Positions 26,678-35,519 are shown, numbered from the stretch's first letter. The stretch is 64,000 bases of DNA from Phragmitibacter sp965284365 (GCA_965284365.1 OZ260079.1:2356001-2420000), one strand, 5' to 3'. Translations and numbers: made by a program. The notes: generated by a model from the sequence alone, not told the origin.

Positions 26678-27130
26678 TCAGGCCGCTTTGACCACTTCAG
26701 AGACCTGGATGGCGGGATTCACGATGTCCCGGACGAAAAGGGTGGGGTCGGCCCCTTCGCCAAAAATGTAGAGCCGGGTCTTGAGCGTAAGTTTTTTCAG
26801 GTCGAATCTGGGGCTTTCCAGCTTCCGGTAGTAGCCGAGGATTGCCTCCTTCTCCAAATCGAGCGCGCCGCCTTTCATGCCGTAATCCAGGATGAAAGTG
26901 GCATTTTGCCAGAGTGGAGCTTCGTCCTGATTGGCCTTCTGGCTGATGCGATCGACCAGTACGTCGTGCACGAAGGCGTCCAAAGCTGCCGAATCGCCCT
27001 CGTAATCGAGGAGGTAACGTATGGTTTTGCGGTAGCGGAGCGGGTGGGCAGGCGGAGCGTAAAGCAGGGCTTCGGCATCGCCTTCCTTGTCAAAAACATT
27101 GCTGATTTCGTAAACCGTCGTGGTACTCAA
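26678..27130 (-). CDS. hypothetical protein upstream of purL
   Basis: About 150 residues from a TTG at 27130; the frame stays open to 27535 but there overlaps the NagA-like gene on the opposite strand and looks non-coding. The protein reads like a folded cytoplasmic domain (Y-E-I-S-N-V-F-D-K-E-G-D, R-Y-L-L-D-Y-E-G-D, T-F-I-L-D-Y-G-M-K-G-G-A-L-D) with no signal or membrane helix. I do not recognise the family. Its position suggests co-transcription with purL. There is no ATG or good Shine-Dalgarno, so the start is uncertain. Confidence 0.55.
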   Translation of the reverse strand: MSTTTVYEISNVFDKEGDAEALLYAPPAHPLRYRKTIRYLLDYEGDSAALDAFVHDVLVDRISQKANQDEAPLWQNATFILDYGMKGGALDLEKEAILGYYRKLESPRFDLKKLTLKTRLYIFGEGADPTLFVRDIVNPAIQVSEVVKAA

Positions 27131-27259
27131 AGCGTCTGGTGGGGTGAATCCCCACCCTGAAACGGATGCGGGCAAAGGCAAGGAGTTTGGCGCGCAGGGG
27201 ATGAAGTTCCGTGCATGGTGGCCGCGCCTGCCGCCGTAGTGTTCCACGCACCTCCTCTT

Positions 27260-28165
27260 ATGTTCGACCTTCAAGTAAATGGCTACGCCGGAACGGATTT
27301 CAACCGCGACGGATTGACCGCGGAAGCCCTGCACCACGCCTGCGAATGCCTCCGGGAAGATGGTGTTCAGGGGATCCTGGCGACATTTATCACGGATCAT
27401 ATCCCGGCGATGAAATCTCGAATGCAGACCTTGATCCGCCTGCGGGAGGCGGATCCTCTGGCCAAGGAGATGATTGAGGGATTTCACCTGGAAGGCCCTT
27501 TTATCAATCCAGAGAAGGGATATGTGGGCGCTCATCCGCCACAGGCAGTGATGCCTGCCTCGGTGGAGAAGATGAAGACCCTGCTGGATGACTCGGCAGG
27601 GCTTGTGAAGCTAGTGACCCTGGCACCGGAGTGCGATGACGGATTTAGGACCACAGCCTGGCTGGCAGGGAAGGGAATATGTGTATCCGCCGGGCACTGC
27701 AATCCATCGGTGGAAGTGCTGAGCGCGGCATGTGATCATGGGGTTTCCATGTTCACGCATGTGGGCAATGGCTGCCCGATGCTGATGCACCGGCATGACA
27801 ATATCGTCCAACGGGCGCTTTCACTGAGTGAGAAGATGTGGCTGTGCTTCATTCCGGATGGGGTGCATGTGGAGTTTTTCGCATTGAAGAACTATCTGGC
27901 GGCTGCCGGGATCGAGCGCAGCATCTTTGTTACAGATGCAATTTCTGCGGCGCGCTTGGGGCCAGGGAAGTATTCTTTGGCTGGATGGGATCTGCAGATC
28001 GGAGAGGATTTGGTGGCACGGTCTCCCGATGGTTCTCACTTTGTGGGCAGCACGGTGACGTGGCCCCGCATTCAGAACAACAATCGCAAGGTGTTGACCC
28101 TCGGTGAAGATGTGCTCCAACAATTGGCGTCCACCAACCCGCGGAAAGCTCTGGGTCTGATCTAG
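27260..28165 (+). CDS. N-acetylglucosamine-6-phosphate deacetylase-like amidohydrolase
   Basis: A 301-residue protein starting M-F-D-L-Q-V-N-G-Y-A-G-T-D-F-N. Expected NagA metal and catalytic residues are visible: Glu78 in H-L-E-G-P-F, His146 in S-A-G-H, His167 in F-T-H-V-G-N and Asp226 in V-T-D-A-I-S-A. It is about 80 residues shorter than typical NagA because the N- and C-terminal beta-sandwich parts are missing, and the usual H-N-M segment is replaced by G-N-G-C-P-M. It probably deacetylates an amino-sugar phosphate; a different N-acyl sugar is possible. An inverted repeat begins 20 bp after its stop. Confidence 0.8.
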   Translation: MFDLQVNGYAGTDFNRDGLTAEALHHACECLREDGVQGILATFITDHIPAMKSRMQTLIRLREADPLAKEMIEGFHLEGPFINPEKGYVGAHPPQAVMPASVEKMKTLLDDSAGLVKLVTLAPECDDGFRTTAWLAGKGICVSAGHCNPSVEVLSAACDHGVSMFTHVGNGCPMLMHRHDNIVQRALSLSEKMWLCFIPDGVHVEFFALKNYLAAAGIERSIFVTDAISAARLGPGKYSLAGWDLQIGEDLVARSPDGSHFVGSTVTWPRIQNNNRKVLTLGEDVLQQLASTNPRKALGLI

Positions 28166-28184
28166 TGTTGCGTCCAGCTTAAAA

Positions 28185-28269
28185 AGGAGGGTGGACATTC
28201 CTGTCCGCCTGCAAAATTCACGCCGCTACGCCGCCCAAGGAAGACAGGGACAAGAATGTCCCTTCTCCT
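28185..28269. repeat. 85-bp imperfect inverted repeat (REP/MITE-like)
   Basis: Arms 28185-28206 and 28248-28269 pair at 18 of 22 positions around a GGACATTC-N-TGTCC core, with a GC-rich spacer of 41 bp. Each arm contains its own short palindrome (GGACATTCcTGTCC; GGACAAGAATGTCC). It sits between nagA-like and folA in a gap with no gene. The structure resembles repetitive extragenic palindromes; no second copy was noticed in this window. Confidence 0.55.
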
Positions 28270-28384
28270 AAAGCACCGCCATCCATCGGGGGTTAGATTG
28301 TACCTTTTAGCTGGGCGCCCCACTAGCGGCCTCGGAACAAGGTCGCACCTTGCAAGCAGTCGATGACCTTGTAGGAGTGTCCGA

Positions 28385-28882
28385 ATGTCCTCCGCCTCCA
28401 AGCCGAAACTTATCGCCATTGCCGCAGTGGCATCAAATGGCGTGATTGGACGTGATGGTACGCTGCCCTGGCATCTGCCGGAGGATCTGAAGTTTTTCAA
28501 ACAGACGACCAAAGGACACCCGGTCCTCATGGGGAGGGTGACGTATGAGTCCATCCTACAGTCGTTGGGTAAACCGCTGCCGGGACGGCGCAACATTGTG
28601 CTGAGCCGGACGATGCCGGATACCGAGGGTTGCGAAGTGATCCGCGAGGTAGCCGAACTGGAGCATTTGCCGGGAATTACGAGTCCTGTCTACCTAATTG
28701 GAGGCGCGCAACTTTACCGTAGTCTGTTGCCGGAGTGCGCGGAGTTGATTTTGACGCACATCGAGAAACCCTATGAAGGTGACACAACCTTCCCTGAGTA
28801 TGAACCACTTTTCGCGAAAGCGGAGGTTCTCGGGGGCGGCGATGGGTTTGAGTTCCGCCGCTACGTGAGAAAGCGCGCCTGA
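28385..28882 (+). CDS. folA: dihydrofolate reductase
   Basis: A 165-residue protein of normal DHFR length. I-A-A-V-A-S-N-G-V-I-G lies at 11-22, L-P-W-H-L-P-E-D-L-K-F-F-K at 27-39 (Asp34 is the catalytic acid), G-H-P-V-L-M-G-R-V-T-Y-E-S in the middle, L-P-G-R-R-N-I-V-L-S-R, and V-Y-L-I-G-G-A-Q-L-Y for NADPH binding. It reduces dihydrofolate to tetrahydrofolate. No thyA is adjacent. Confidence 0.95.
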   Translation: MSSASKPKLIAIAAVASNGVIGRDGTLPWHLPEDLKFFKQTTKGHPVLMGRVTYESILQSLGKPLPGRRNIVLSRTMPDTEGCEVIREVAELEHLPGITSPVYLIGGAQLYRSLLPECAELILTHIEKPYEGDTTFPEYEPLFAKAEVLGGGDGFEFRRYVRKRA

Positions 28883-28964
28883 AAATTCGTGCGCAGTAGG
28901 GAAAGGACTTGGCTTGACGTGCGTTGCGTCCATCCGCGATTCTCGCGTTTCTCCGCTTACGCAC

Positions 28965-30998
28965 ATGACATCAACTACCTGCAAAATTCTCGCCGCAGCC
29001 GCCTTTCTGGCGGTGGCCGGGACCATCCAAGCCGATGGCCCGCGTGATAACATCGCTACTGATGTACGCCCCATTCCGCCGCCCGGTGTGGAAATTCCCC
29101 AAGCCGATCGGGAAGCGCTAACCAAAGGACTTCAGGAACTGCGGCAACTCATCACGGATGCTCAAAAGGCTCAGGCGAAAAATCCGCGGCTGAATGATCT
29201 GCTGCCCGATGTGGAGATTTTCTACAAGGCCGTGGATTGGGCGCTGCGTTACAATCTCTTCAACAAAGTCACCGAGGTGAAAGCCGCCCAGGAAGAACTG
29301 GCTGAGGGCAAGGCGCGTGCGCTGGCGCTCAAGGCCGGCGATGCACCGTGGACACGAGCGAAGGGCTTGGTCGTCAGAGCGTATCGCTCGAAGATTGATG
29401 GCTCCATTCAGCCTTATGGCATGGTAATTCCAGAGTCCTATGGTGGTGGGCCGACTCGTCTAGACTTCTGGATTCACGGCCGTGGCGAAACGCTCAGTGA
29501 ATTGAGCTTCGTAGAGCAGCGCATGAAGCAAGTGGGGCAAGTCGCGCCACCTCACACACTGGTTCTGCATCCTTATGGACGCTACTGCTGCGCGAATAAG
29601 ATGGCCGGCGAGGTGGATCTTTTCGAGGCGCTGGAGCACGCGAAGAAGTTCTACAATATCGATGCAGACCGCGTGGTGATGCGCGGGTTTAGCATGGGCG
29701 GAGCTGCTGCGTGGCAATTCGCTACGCACTTCGCCAGTGAGTGGTGTGCCGCCAATCCAGGCGCGGGTTTTGCCGAGACACCGGAGTTCCTGAATGTGTT
29801 TCAGAATGAGGCGACAAAAGATGTGCCTTGGTATCAACAGACGCTGTGGCACATGTATAACTCCAGCGATTACGCGATCAATCTCTACAACTGCCCTACC
29901 ATCGCCTACAGCGGTGAAATTGATAAACAGAAGCAGGCTGCGGATGTGATGGAGCGCGAGCTAAAGAAAGAAGGGCTGGCGCTGGAGCACGTCATTGGGC
30001 CGCAAACTGCGCATAAAATTCATCCAGACAGTCTGATCGAAATCGAGAAGCGATTGGCGGCCATTACTGCCGTGGGACGCAATCGCTCGCCTGAAGAGGT
30101 GCATTTCACTACCTGGACGCTCCGCTACAACAAAATGAACTGGATCACTGTGGATGCCTTGAGAGCGCATTGGGAGCGGGCTCGGGTGCATGCCCGTGTC
30201 GCCGCTAAGGACAAGGTCGAGGTCAAGACGGAGAACGTGACAGCGCTGACGCTGGACTTCGAAGCCGGAACCTGTCCGCTGGATGTTTTCAAAGCTCCTA
30301 CTGTCATCATTGATGGCGTGAGTATTGCCGTTGAAGGCAAGCCGAAGACGGACAAGTCCTGGAAGGTCTCGCTGAGCCAGACTGGCGGCAAGTGGCAGCT
30401 TGTGTCTGCCAGCGGCGCAGCTGCCCCTCTGCAAAAGCGTTCGGGCTTACAAGGCCCCGTGGATGATGCTTTCTGGGATGCCTTCACTTTTGTGACGCCA
30501 ACCGGACAGCCGCTGAATGAGGCGGTCGGCCAATGGACCGCATCGGAACTGAATCGCGCGGTGAGAGAGTGGCAGAAACAATTCCGCGGCGATGCCCCTC
30601 AAGTGAAAGACACCGAACTGAAGGACGAGGATATTGCCCGCAAGAATCTGATCTTATGGGGGGATCCCAGCAGCAATGCGCTCATCAAGAAACTTGCGGA
30701 TCGTCTGCCTATCAAGTGGACGGCGGAGGGACTGGAGGCCAACGGCAAGACTTACGGGGCTGGCGACCATGTACCGATCCTTATCTTCCCTAATCCCTTG
30801 AATCCCGTTCGTTACGTCGTCCTGAACAGCGCCTTCACCTACCGGGAGTATGACTACCTCAATAATGCACGACAGGTGGCAAAGCTGCCGGACTGGGCGG
30901 TAGTCAGCCTAAGCGAAGCCCCGAACGCGGTTTCTCCCGGGAAAGTAGTGGACGCGGGGTTCTTCAACGAAGCTTGGGCTTGGAAGCCGACCAAGTAA
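28965..30998 (+). CDS. secreted prolyl-oligopeptidase-like alpha/beta hydrolase
   Basis: A 677-residue exported protein (signal M-T-S-T-T-C-K-I-L-A-A-A-A-F-L). A helical N-terminal part (to about residue 150) precedes a hydrolase domain with W-I-H-G-R-G-E and the nucleophile elbow R-G-F-S-M-G-G-A-A-A-W near residue 245, and a His in G-P-Q-T-A-H-K-I-H-P. The C-terminal 270 residues form an extra domain seen in planctomycetal and verrucomicrobial homologues. It is probably a periplasmic or extracellular esterase/peptidase of unknown substrate. Confidence 0.8.
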   Translation: MTSTTCKILAAAAFLAVAGTIQADGPRDNIATDVRPIPPPGVEIPQADREALTKGLQELRQLITDAQKAQAKNPRLNDLLPDVEIFYKAVDWALRYNLFNKVTEVKAAQEELAEGKARALALKAGDAPWTRAKGLVVRAYRSKIDGSIQPYGMVIPESYGGGPTRLDFWIHGRGETLSELSFVEQRMKQVGQVAPPHTLVLHPYGRYCCANKMAGEVDLFEALEHAKKFYNIDADRVVMRGFSMGGAAAWQFATHFASEWCAANPGAGFAETPEFLNVFQNEATKDVPWYQQTLWHMYNSSDYAINLYNCPTIAYSGEIDKQKQAADVMERELKKEGLALEHVIGPQTAHKIHPDSLIEIEKRLAAITAVGRNRSPEEVHFTTWTLRYNKMNWITVDALRAHWERARVHARVAAKDKVEVKTENVTALTLDFEAGTCPLDVFKAPTVIIDGVSIAVEGKPKTDKSWKVSLSQTGGKWQLVSASGAAAPLQKRSGLQGPVDDAFWDAFTFVTPTGQPLNEAVGQWTASELNRAVREWQKQFRGDAPQVKDTELKDEDIARKNLILWGDPSSNALIKKLADRLPIKWTAEGLEANGKTYGAGDHVPILIFPNPLNPVRYVVLNSAFTYREYDYLNNARQVAKLPDWAVVSLSEAPNAVSPGKVVDAGFFNEAWAWKPTK

Positions 30999-31176
30999 TG
31001 CAGCAAGCCTAATTATCTAGTTTCCTTATATTTTTATTGTAACTAAGTTTAATTATTGAAAATATTGTTGTTTTTGGGAATTTACAATCGAAGTTGTGGT
31101 GTCGGTAAGCGTCTTCCGTTTTAGCGGTTCGCGTTTACAGGCAAAAACTCAACCTTATCCAAAGTGTTGTTGCGGG

Positions 31177-31212
31177 GGCTGGCCTTTCAGGGGGGCCAGC
31201 CTCTTTTTCTTT
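31177..31212 (+). terminator. rho-independent terminator
   Basis: GGCTGGCC (31177-31184) pairs perfectly with GGCCAGCC (31194-31201), followed by TCTTTTTCTTT. It lies 179 bp after the hydrolase stop at 30998 and 46 bp before the M50 protease start. The distance leaves room for a long 3' UTR or an independent small RNA between 30999 and 31212. Confidence 0.8.
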
Positions 31213-31257
31213 GCGGTAGCGCGTTGCAAATAAGTCTCCCCTCCGCAGGTTGAGGCG

Positions 31258-31944
31258 ATGCTACGTTTTTCAATTTTTGGCTTTCCGGTGGCCGTGCACT
31301 GGTTGTTCTGGGTGACCATGGCACTTTTTGGGGGAGGGCTGAATGCCTCCACGCCTGAGCAGTATCAGAGTCTGGTGATCTGGATTGTGGCGGCATTCCT
31401 CTCCGTGCTTATTCACGAATTGGGTCACACCTTTTTCATGCGTCACTACGGGGCAAACGCTTCGATTCTTCTCTATGCCTTCGGGGGGCTCGCCGTGCCG
31501 GATCGTGGTTTCAAACGAGGGCAGCACATCATCGTTAGCTTGGCGGGGCCCCTGGTGGAGATCGCAGCGGGCTTCCTGACGTTCATCTGGTTGAAGGAGA
31601 GACTGGACGCGCACACCTTCAGGGATGTGTTTCAACGATACTACGCAGGAGCGAATATCCTGGATACTTTTCTCTATAAGTTCAGTTTCGTGAGTATTTT
31701 CTGGGGTGTCTTCAATCTCATTCCCATCTACCCCATGGACGGCGGGCAGGTGCTGGATAAAGCCCTGGGTCCGCGTCTGTCCAAGATAACCTTTGGGGTA
31801 GGTATACTTTGCGCGGTTTTGGTCTCCCTGTGGATGCTGTCCAGCGGCTCCATCATCGGCACGATCTTTTTCGGCATGATGGCCTTTGAAAATATCCAGC
31901 GGCTCCGTGGAGCCCCGACGAACTCCATCCTCAGGCCGAACTAG
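31258..31944 (+). CDS. site-2 protease family (M50) membrane metalloprotease
   Basis: A 228-residue multi-span membrane protein. The zinc motif H-E-L-G-H is at residues 53-57 within a transmembrane helix, and the third ligand lies in N-L-I-P-I-Y-P-M-D-G-G-Q. About five to six hydrophobic segments are seen, with no PDZ or CBS domain, so this is the small SpoIVFB-like type. Substrates are unknown; such proteases cleave within membranes. The M20 peptidase gene follows within 14 bp. Confidence 0.9.
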   Translation: MLRFSIFGFPVAVHWLFWVTMALFGGGLNASTPEQYQSLVIWIVAAFLSVLIHELGHTFFMRHYGANASILLYAFGGLAVPDRGFKRGQHIIVSLAGPLVEIAAGFLTFIWLKERLDAHTFRDVFQRYYAGANILDTFLYKFSFVSIFWGVFNLIPIYPMDGGQVLDKALGPRLSKITFGVGILCAVLVSLWMLSSGSIIGTIFFGMMAFENIQRLRGAPTNSILRPN

Positions 31945-31957
31945 ACAGACGATCGCA

Positions 31958-33289
31958 ATGAACACACCTGCCCTCGAAGACTTGCTGACGTTGTTGCGCT
32001 TTCCAAGCGTGTCCACCAGTTCAGCGCATGACCATGACACGCTGGCCGCGGCTGATTGGCTAGCGCAGAAGCTCCTGAGTCTTGGATTCTCAGTAGAAGT
32101 AAAACAGACGCCGGGCCATCCTGTGGTGCTGGCTAAGAACGAGCATCGCGCCGGTCGCCGCACGGTGTTGCTTTATGGCCACTACGACGTGCAGCCCGCG
32201 GATCCCCTGGAGGAATGGCGGACGCCGCCGTTTGCGCCCACCATCCAGAACGGACGCATTTTTTGCCGAGGCGCGACGGATAACAAAGGCCAGTTGATGG
32301 CGCATGTATGTGGCATGGAGCAGACCCTGCGAGAGCATGGAGAACTGCCGGTGAATCTCATCATTCTCTTTGAAGGCGAGGAAGAGATTGGCAGTCCTAA
32401 TTTAAAGCCGTTTCTTCATGAATATCAGGCCGAACTGGCGTGTGACGTGGTGGCCATTTCCGATACGGGTATGGTTGCGCCAGGTATGGGCACGCTCACT
32501 TATGGGTTGAGGGGTATCGCGTGTTGTGAGGTAACCTTGCATGGACCGACCATCGATTTGCATTCAGGTATTTTTGGCGGGGCTGTGGCGAATCCAGCAA
32601 CGATGATCTCGCGATTGGTGGCGAGTTTTCATGATGGTGAGGGCCGTGTGGCGGTGCCCGGTTTTTATGATGCGGTGCGACCCTTGGCGGACTGGGAACG
32701 GGCCGCCTGGAAACGGCTAGGAGATAGCAGCGCTGAAACGCTGCAACTGACAGGGGCGCCTGAGCTGTTTGGCGAGCCTGGCTATTCCGATCTGGAGCGA
32801 CGTTGGGCGAGGCCTACGGCCGAGGTGAACGGAATCGGCGGTGGATATCAGGGGCAGGGAAGTAAGACCGTAATTCCGCGATCCGCTTTTGCGAAATTCA
32901 GTTTCCGCCTGGTGCCGGATCAGGAGCCGGCGACTATATTGTCACTAGTTGAATCGCATTTGAAGGCTCATGTACCGCCCGGGACGCGAATTGATCTGAC
33001 GCTCGGCCACACCGGGCAGGCCTACCTTATGGATCCATTTTCTCCTCTGGGTTTAGCGGCGCAAAACGCGCTTAAGAAGACATTCTTGGGCGAGCCCGCA
33101 TTGATCCGCGAGGGGGGCAGCATTCCCATAGTCCATGCATTCCGTGAAGTGCTCGGTGTGGAGACTCTGTTGCTGGGGCTGGCCCTGCCAGACTGCCAAG
33201 CGCATGCGCCCAACGAGAATTTCCCATTGGAGAATTTTGAGGCGGGACAAAGGCTCAATCAACATCTCTTACGCGAACTAGCGCTGTAA
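31958..33289 (+). CDS. M20-family dipeptidase/peptidase
   Basis: A 443-residue cytoplasmic metallopeptidase starting M-N-T-P-A-L-E-D-L-L; the longest frame begins inside the previous gene and is rejected. Zinc-site segments are L-L-Y-G-H-Y-D-V-Q-P near residue 75, R-G-A-T-D-N-K-G-Q near 110, and E-G-E-E-E-I-G-S-P-N. This is the pattern of the carnosinase/CNDP-like M20 subgroup. A dimerisation lid domain is present in the middle (L-H-S-G-I-F-G-G-A). It likely trims di- or tripeptides. Confidence 0.92.
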   Translation: MNTPALEDLLTLLRFPSVSTSSAHDHDTLAAADWLAQKLLSLGFSVEVKQTPGHPVVLAKNEHRAGRRTVLLYGHYDVQPADPLEEWRTPPFAPTIQNGRIFCRGATDNKGQLMAHVCGMEQTLREHGELPVNLIILFEGEEEIGSPNLKPFLHEYQAELACDVVAISDTGMVAPGMGTLTYGLRGIACCEVTLHGPTIDLHSGIFGGAVANPATMISRLVASFHDGEGRVAVPGFYDAVRPLADWERAAWKRLGDSSAETLQLTGAPELFGEPGYSDLERRWARPTAEVNGIGGGYQGQGSKTVIPRSAFAKFSFRLVPDQEPATILSLVESHLKAHVPPGTRIDLTLGHTGQAYLMDPFSPLGLAAQNALKKTFLGEPALIREGGSIPIVHAFREVLGVETLLLGLALPDCQAHAPNENFPLENFEAGQRLNQHLLRELAL

Positions 33290-33363
33290 CTTTTTTCCGC
33301 TTGAGCGCAACCTTCCCGAAAAAGCCCGGTTTCATTAACCCATTCCCCGAACCCAAAGAGCTT

Positions 33364-34368
33364 ATGAAGACAAACTGGTTTACGATTACACTGGCGGCAG
33401 CATTGACCTGCGGCCTGAACGGCGCCCTCGCGCAGGACGGTCCACCTCCTGGCGGCGGCCCTCCTCCCCAAGGTGGCGGACAAGGCCCTGGCCAAGGCGG
33501 ACCTGGAGGTGGGGGTCCTGGCGGCAGCGGTGCCGGCCGTATGGACGAATATTTGAAGGGCCTCGACACCAACGGTGACGGCAAGATTTCCAAAGACGAA
33601 TACCTGGAGCTTGCCAAGAAAAACGCGGAGACACGGTTTACTGGGGTCGACGAGAACAAGGATGGCTCCATCGACAAAGCAGAGTTGGAATCTGCCAATG
33701 CCAAGATGCGTGGCAACAACAGCCGCGGTGGTCAGGGCGGGCCTGGAGCAGGCGGCCCTGGGGGTCAAGGTGGTCCCGGAGGTGATCAAGGCGGACCTCG
33801 ACGCCGTCCCGACTCATCGCAGCCTGAAAGCTTCAGTGGTCCTGGCGGCCAAGGTGGCCCTGGAAGCCCTGGTGGACCTGGAGGTCCTCCCGGACAGGGT
33901 GGCCCTGGTGGCGGTCAAGGCGGTCCCGGAATGGGTGGCCCTGGTGGTGGCCAAGGTGGACCTCCAGGTATGAGTGGTCCTGGTGGCGGCGGTCAAGGTG
34001 GCCCTGGCGGTCAACGCGGCGGCTTCTCCGAAATGATCAAGCGGATGGACAGCAATAGCGATGGCGTTGTGACGAAGGAAGAATTCTCTGCCGGCAACAG
34101 CGAGCGTTTCAATCAGATGGACGCCGATAAAGACGGCAAGCTAACGACGGAAGAAGTCGAGGCAGCCAGCCAACGCATGCGTCCTCAAGGCGGGCAGGGC
34201 GGTCAAGGTGGACCCGGAGGTCCTGGTGGTGGCGGCCCAGGCGGCGGGCAAGGTGGTCCTGGCGCGGGCGGTCCCGGGGGGCCCGGTGGTGGTCCTTCCC
34301 CGAGTGACGGCGGCTTCCGTCGTCCTGAAGCGGAGCCTAGCGCGCCTCCAGCGAAGTCAGGCGTCTAA
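33364..34368 (+). CDS. secreted Gly/Pro-rich EF-hand protein
   Basis: A 334-residue exported protein (signal M-K-T-N-W-F-T-I-T-L, cleavage after A-L-A). It holds four EF-hand loops in two pairs, D-T-N-G-D-G-K-I-S-K-D-E and D-E-N-K-D-G-S-I-D-K-A-E, then D-S-N-S-D-G-V-V-T-K-E-E and D-A-D-K-D-G-K-L-T-T-E-E. The pairs are separated and flanked by long low-complexity runs of G-G-P/G-Q-G repeats, collagen-like in composition but without regular G-x-y. Calcium-dependent extracellular matrix or surface role is inferred. Repeats may expand or shrink between strains. Confidence 0.85.
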   Translation: MKTNWFTITLAAALTCGLNGALAQDGPPPGGGPPPQGGGQGPGQGGPGGGGPGGSGAGRMDEYLKGLDTNGDGKISKDEYLELAKKNAETRFTGVDENKDGSIDKAELESANAKMRGNNSRGGQGGPGAGGPGGQGGPGGDQGGPRRRPDSSQPESFSGPGGQGGPGSPGGPGGPPGQGGPGGGQGGPGMGGPGGGQGGPPGMSGPGGGGQGGPGGQRGGFSEMIKRMDSNSDGVVTKEEFSAGNSERFNQMDADKDGKLTTEEVEAASQRMRPQGGQGGQGGPGGPGGGGPGGGQGGPGAGGPGGPGGGPSPSDGGFRRPEAEPSAPPAKSGV

Positions 34369-34422
34369 CTTGCTCTAACAAGTGAGAGCGACGTTTCGTC
34401 GCTGCTGTAAAATCGATCTCGA

Positions 34423-34456
34423 AAGCCGGTAGTCCTCTGGGGCTACCGGCTTTTTT
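34423..34456 (+). terminator. rho-independent terminator
   Basis: AAGCCGGTAG pairs with CTACCGGCTT around a short loop, followed by TTTTTT. It ends 88 bp after the EF-hand gene stop and lies just outside the convergent pdxA 3' end. Confidence 0.85.
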
Positions 34457-34483
34457 GGCAGCCGGATGTGGCGCATGTTGCGC

Positions 34484-35482
34484 TCAAATACTCAGCTTTG
34501 CTGCGAGTTTCACCGCAGCGAAAAGGCTGCCGGGATCGGCGATGCCCTGCCATGCGATGTCGAAGGCTGTGCCGTGATCTACACTGGTGCGCGTGACAGG
34601 GAGTCCCAAGGTCGTATTCACGGCTGAATCAAAAGCGATCATCTTCACCGGGATATGTCCTTGATCATGATACATGCACACGACGGCATCGTACTTTTGA
34701 CGGGCTGCGGGTGTGAAGGCGGTATCGGGTGGGACTGGACCGGTAAGGTCGATCCCCTTGGCTCGGGCGAGGGCGATGCCAGGTTCAATGAGTTCCTCCT
34801 CCTCCCGGTTGCCAAACAACCCATGCTCTCCGGCGTGCGGGTTTAGTCCGCATACCAGAATTCTCGGTGGGCGACCTCTGATGCGAAGCAGGGCGGCGGC
34901 GGTCAGTTCGATGACGTCACAAATGCGTTGCGGCTTTAGCAGCGCAGCCACTTCGGTATAGCCGACATGCACCGTGACGAAGGTGCAGGTGATAGAGTCC
35001 GAATATTGCATCATGCAGGAGCGCTCAGCGCCCATGCGTTCTGCGAAGATCTCGGTGTGACCGGGGAACTTGTGCCCGGCGGCATGCAGCGCTTCTTTGT
35101 TCAGAGGGGCAGTGGTGACGGCCTGCACTTGTCCTGCGAGCGCCGCATCGATGGCGGCCATCACGTAACGGTAGGCAGCGTCTCCACAGGTGGCGCTAAC
35201 TTGGCAGGGAATGAAATCAGATGGGTCCAACCGCGAAGCGATGTTGCAGACGCTGGGGGATTGAAGGGAGGCGTGGACAGCATGCCATGGTTCGTCATCA
35301 GGGATGACTTGAGCCGTAAAGGGAAGTTGCGTGGCTTCTGCAACGCGCTTGAGGATCGCTTCATCTCCAAACACCACTGGCACGCAGACCTGAGCGATAT
35401 CTGCGTTAGCTAGGAGTCGCAGGCACAGTTCCGGCCCGACGCCTGCGGGGTCGCCCATGGTGATGGCAATGCGAGGGAGCAT
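34484..35482 (-). CDS. pdxA: 4-hydroxythreonine-4-phosphate dehydrogenase
   Basis: A 332-residue protein starting M-L-P-R-I-A-I-T-M-G-D-P-A-G-V-G-P-E. Further PdxA motifs are T-A-P-L-N-K-E-A-L near residue 125, G-H-T-E-I-F-A, L-N-P-H-A-G-E-H-G and M-Y-H-D-Q-G-H-I-P-V-K; the His residues bind the divalent metal. It oxidises 4-phosphohydroxy-L-threonine in the pyridoxal phosphate pathway with NAD. No pdxJ is near. It converges on the EF-hand gene across a terminator. Confidence 0.95.
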   Translation of the reverse strand: MLPRIAITMGDPAGVGPELCLRLLANADIAQVCVPVVFGDEAILKRVAEATQLPFTAQVIPDDEPWHAVHASLQSPSVCNIASRLDPSDFIPCQVSATCGDAAYRYVMAAIDAALAGQVQAVTTAPLNKEALHAAGHKFPGHTEIFAERMGAERSCMMQYSDSITCTFVTVHVGYTEVAALLKPQRICDVIELTAAALLRIRGRPPRILVCGLNPHAGEHGLFGNREEEELIEPGIALARAKGIDLTGPVPPDTAFTPAARQKYDAVVCMYHDQGHIPVKMIAFDSAVNTTLGLPVTRTSVDHGTAFDIAWQGIADPGSLFAAVKLAAKLSI

Positions 35483-35519
35483 GAAGGGAATTCAATGTCA
35501 CCGCCAAGCGCGAACGCGC

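Noticed and set aside
27131..27535. N-terminal extension of the gene upstream of purL
   Set aside because: It overlaps the NagA-like gene on the other strand and lacks protein-like character.
31081..31212. tmRNA or tRNA
   Set aside because: GGTTCG-like bases occur, but no acceptor stem, T-arm or CCA end is present.
31270..32163. 297-residue minus-strand frame
   Set aside because: Antisense to the M50 protease with its HELGH motif.
33430..34340. CRISPR-like or tandem DNA repeat array
   Set aside because: The repeats are coding glycine-rich codons without spacers of constant length.
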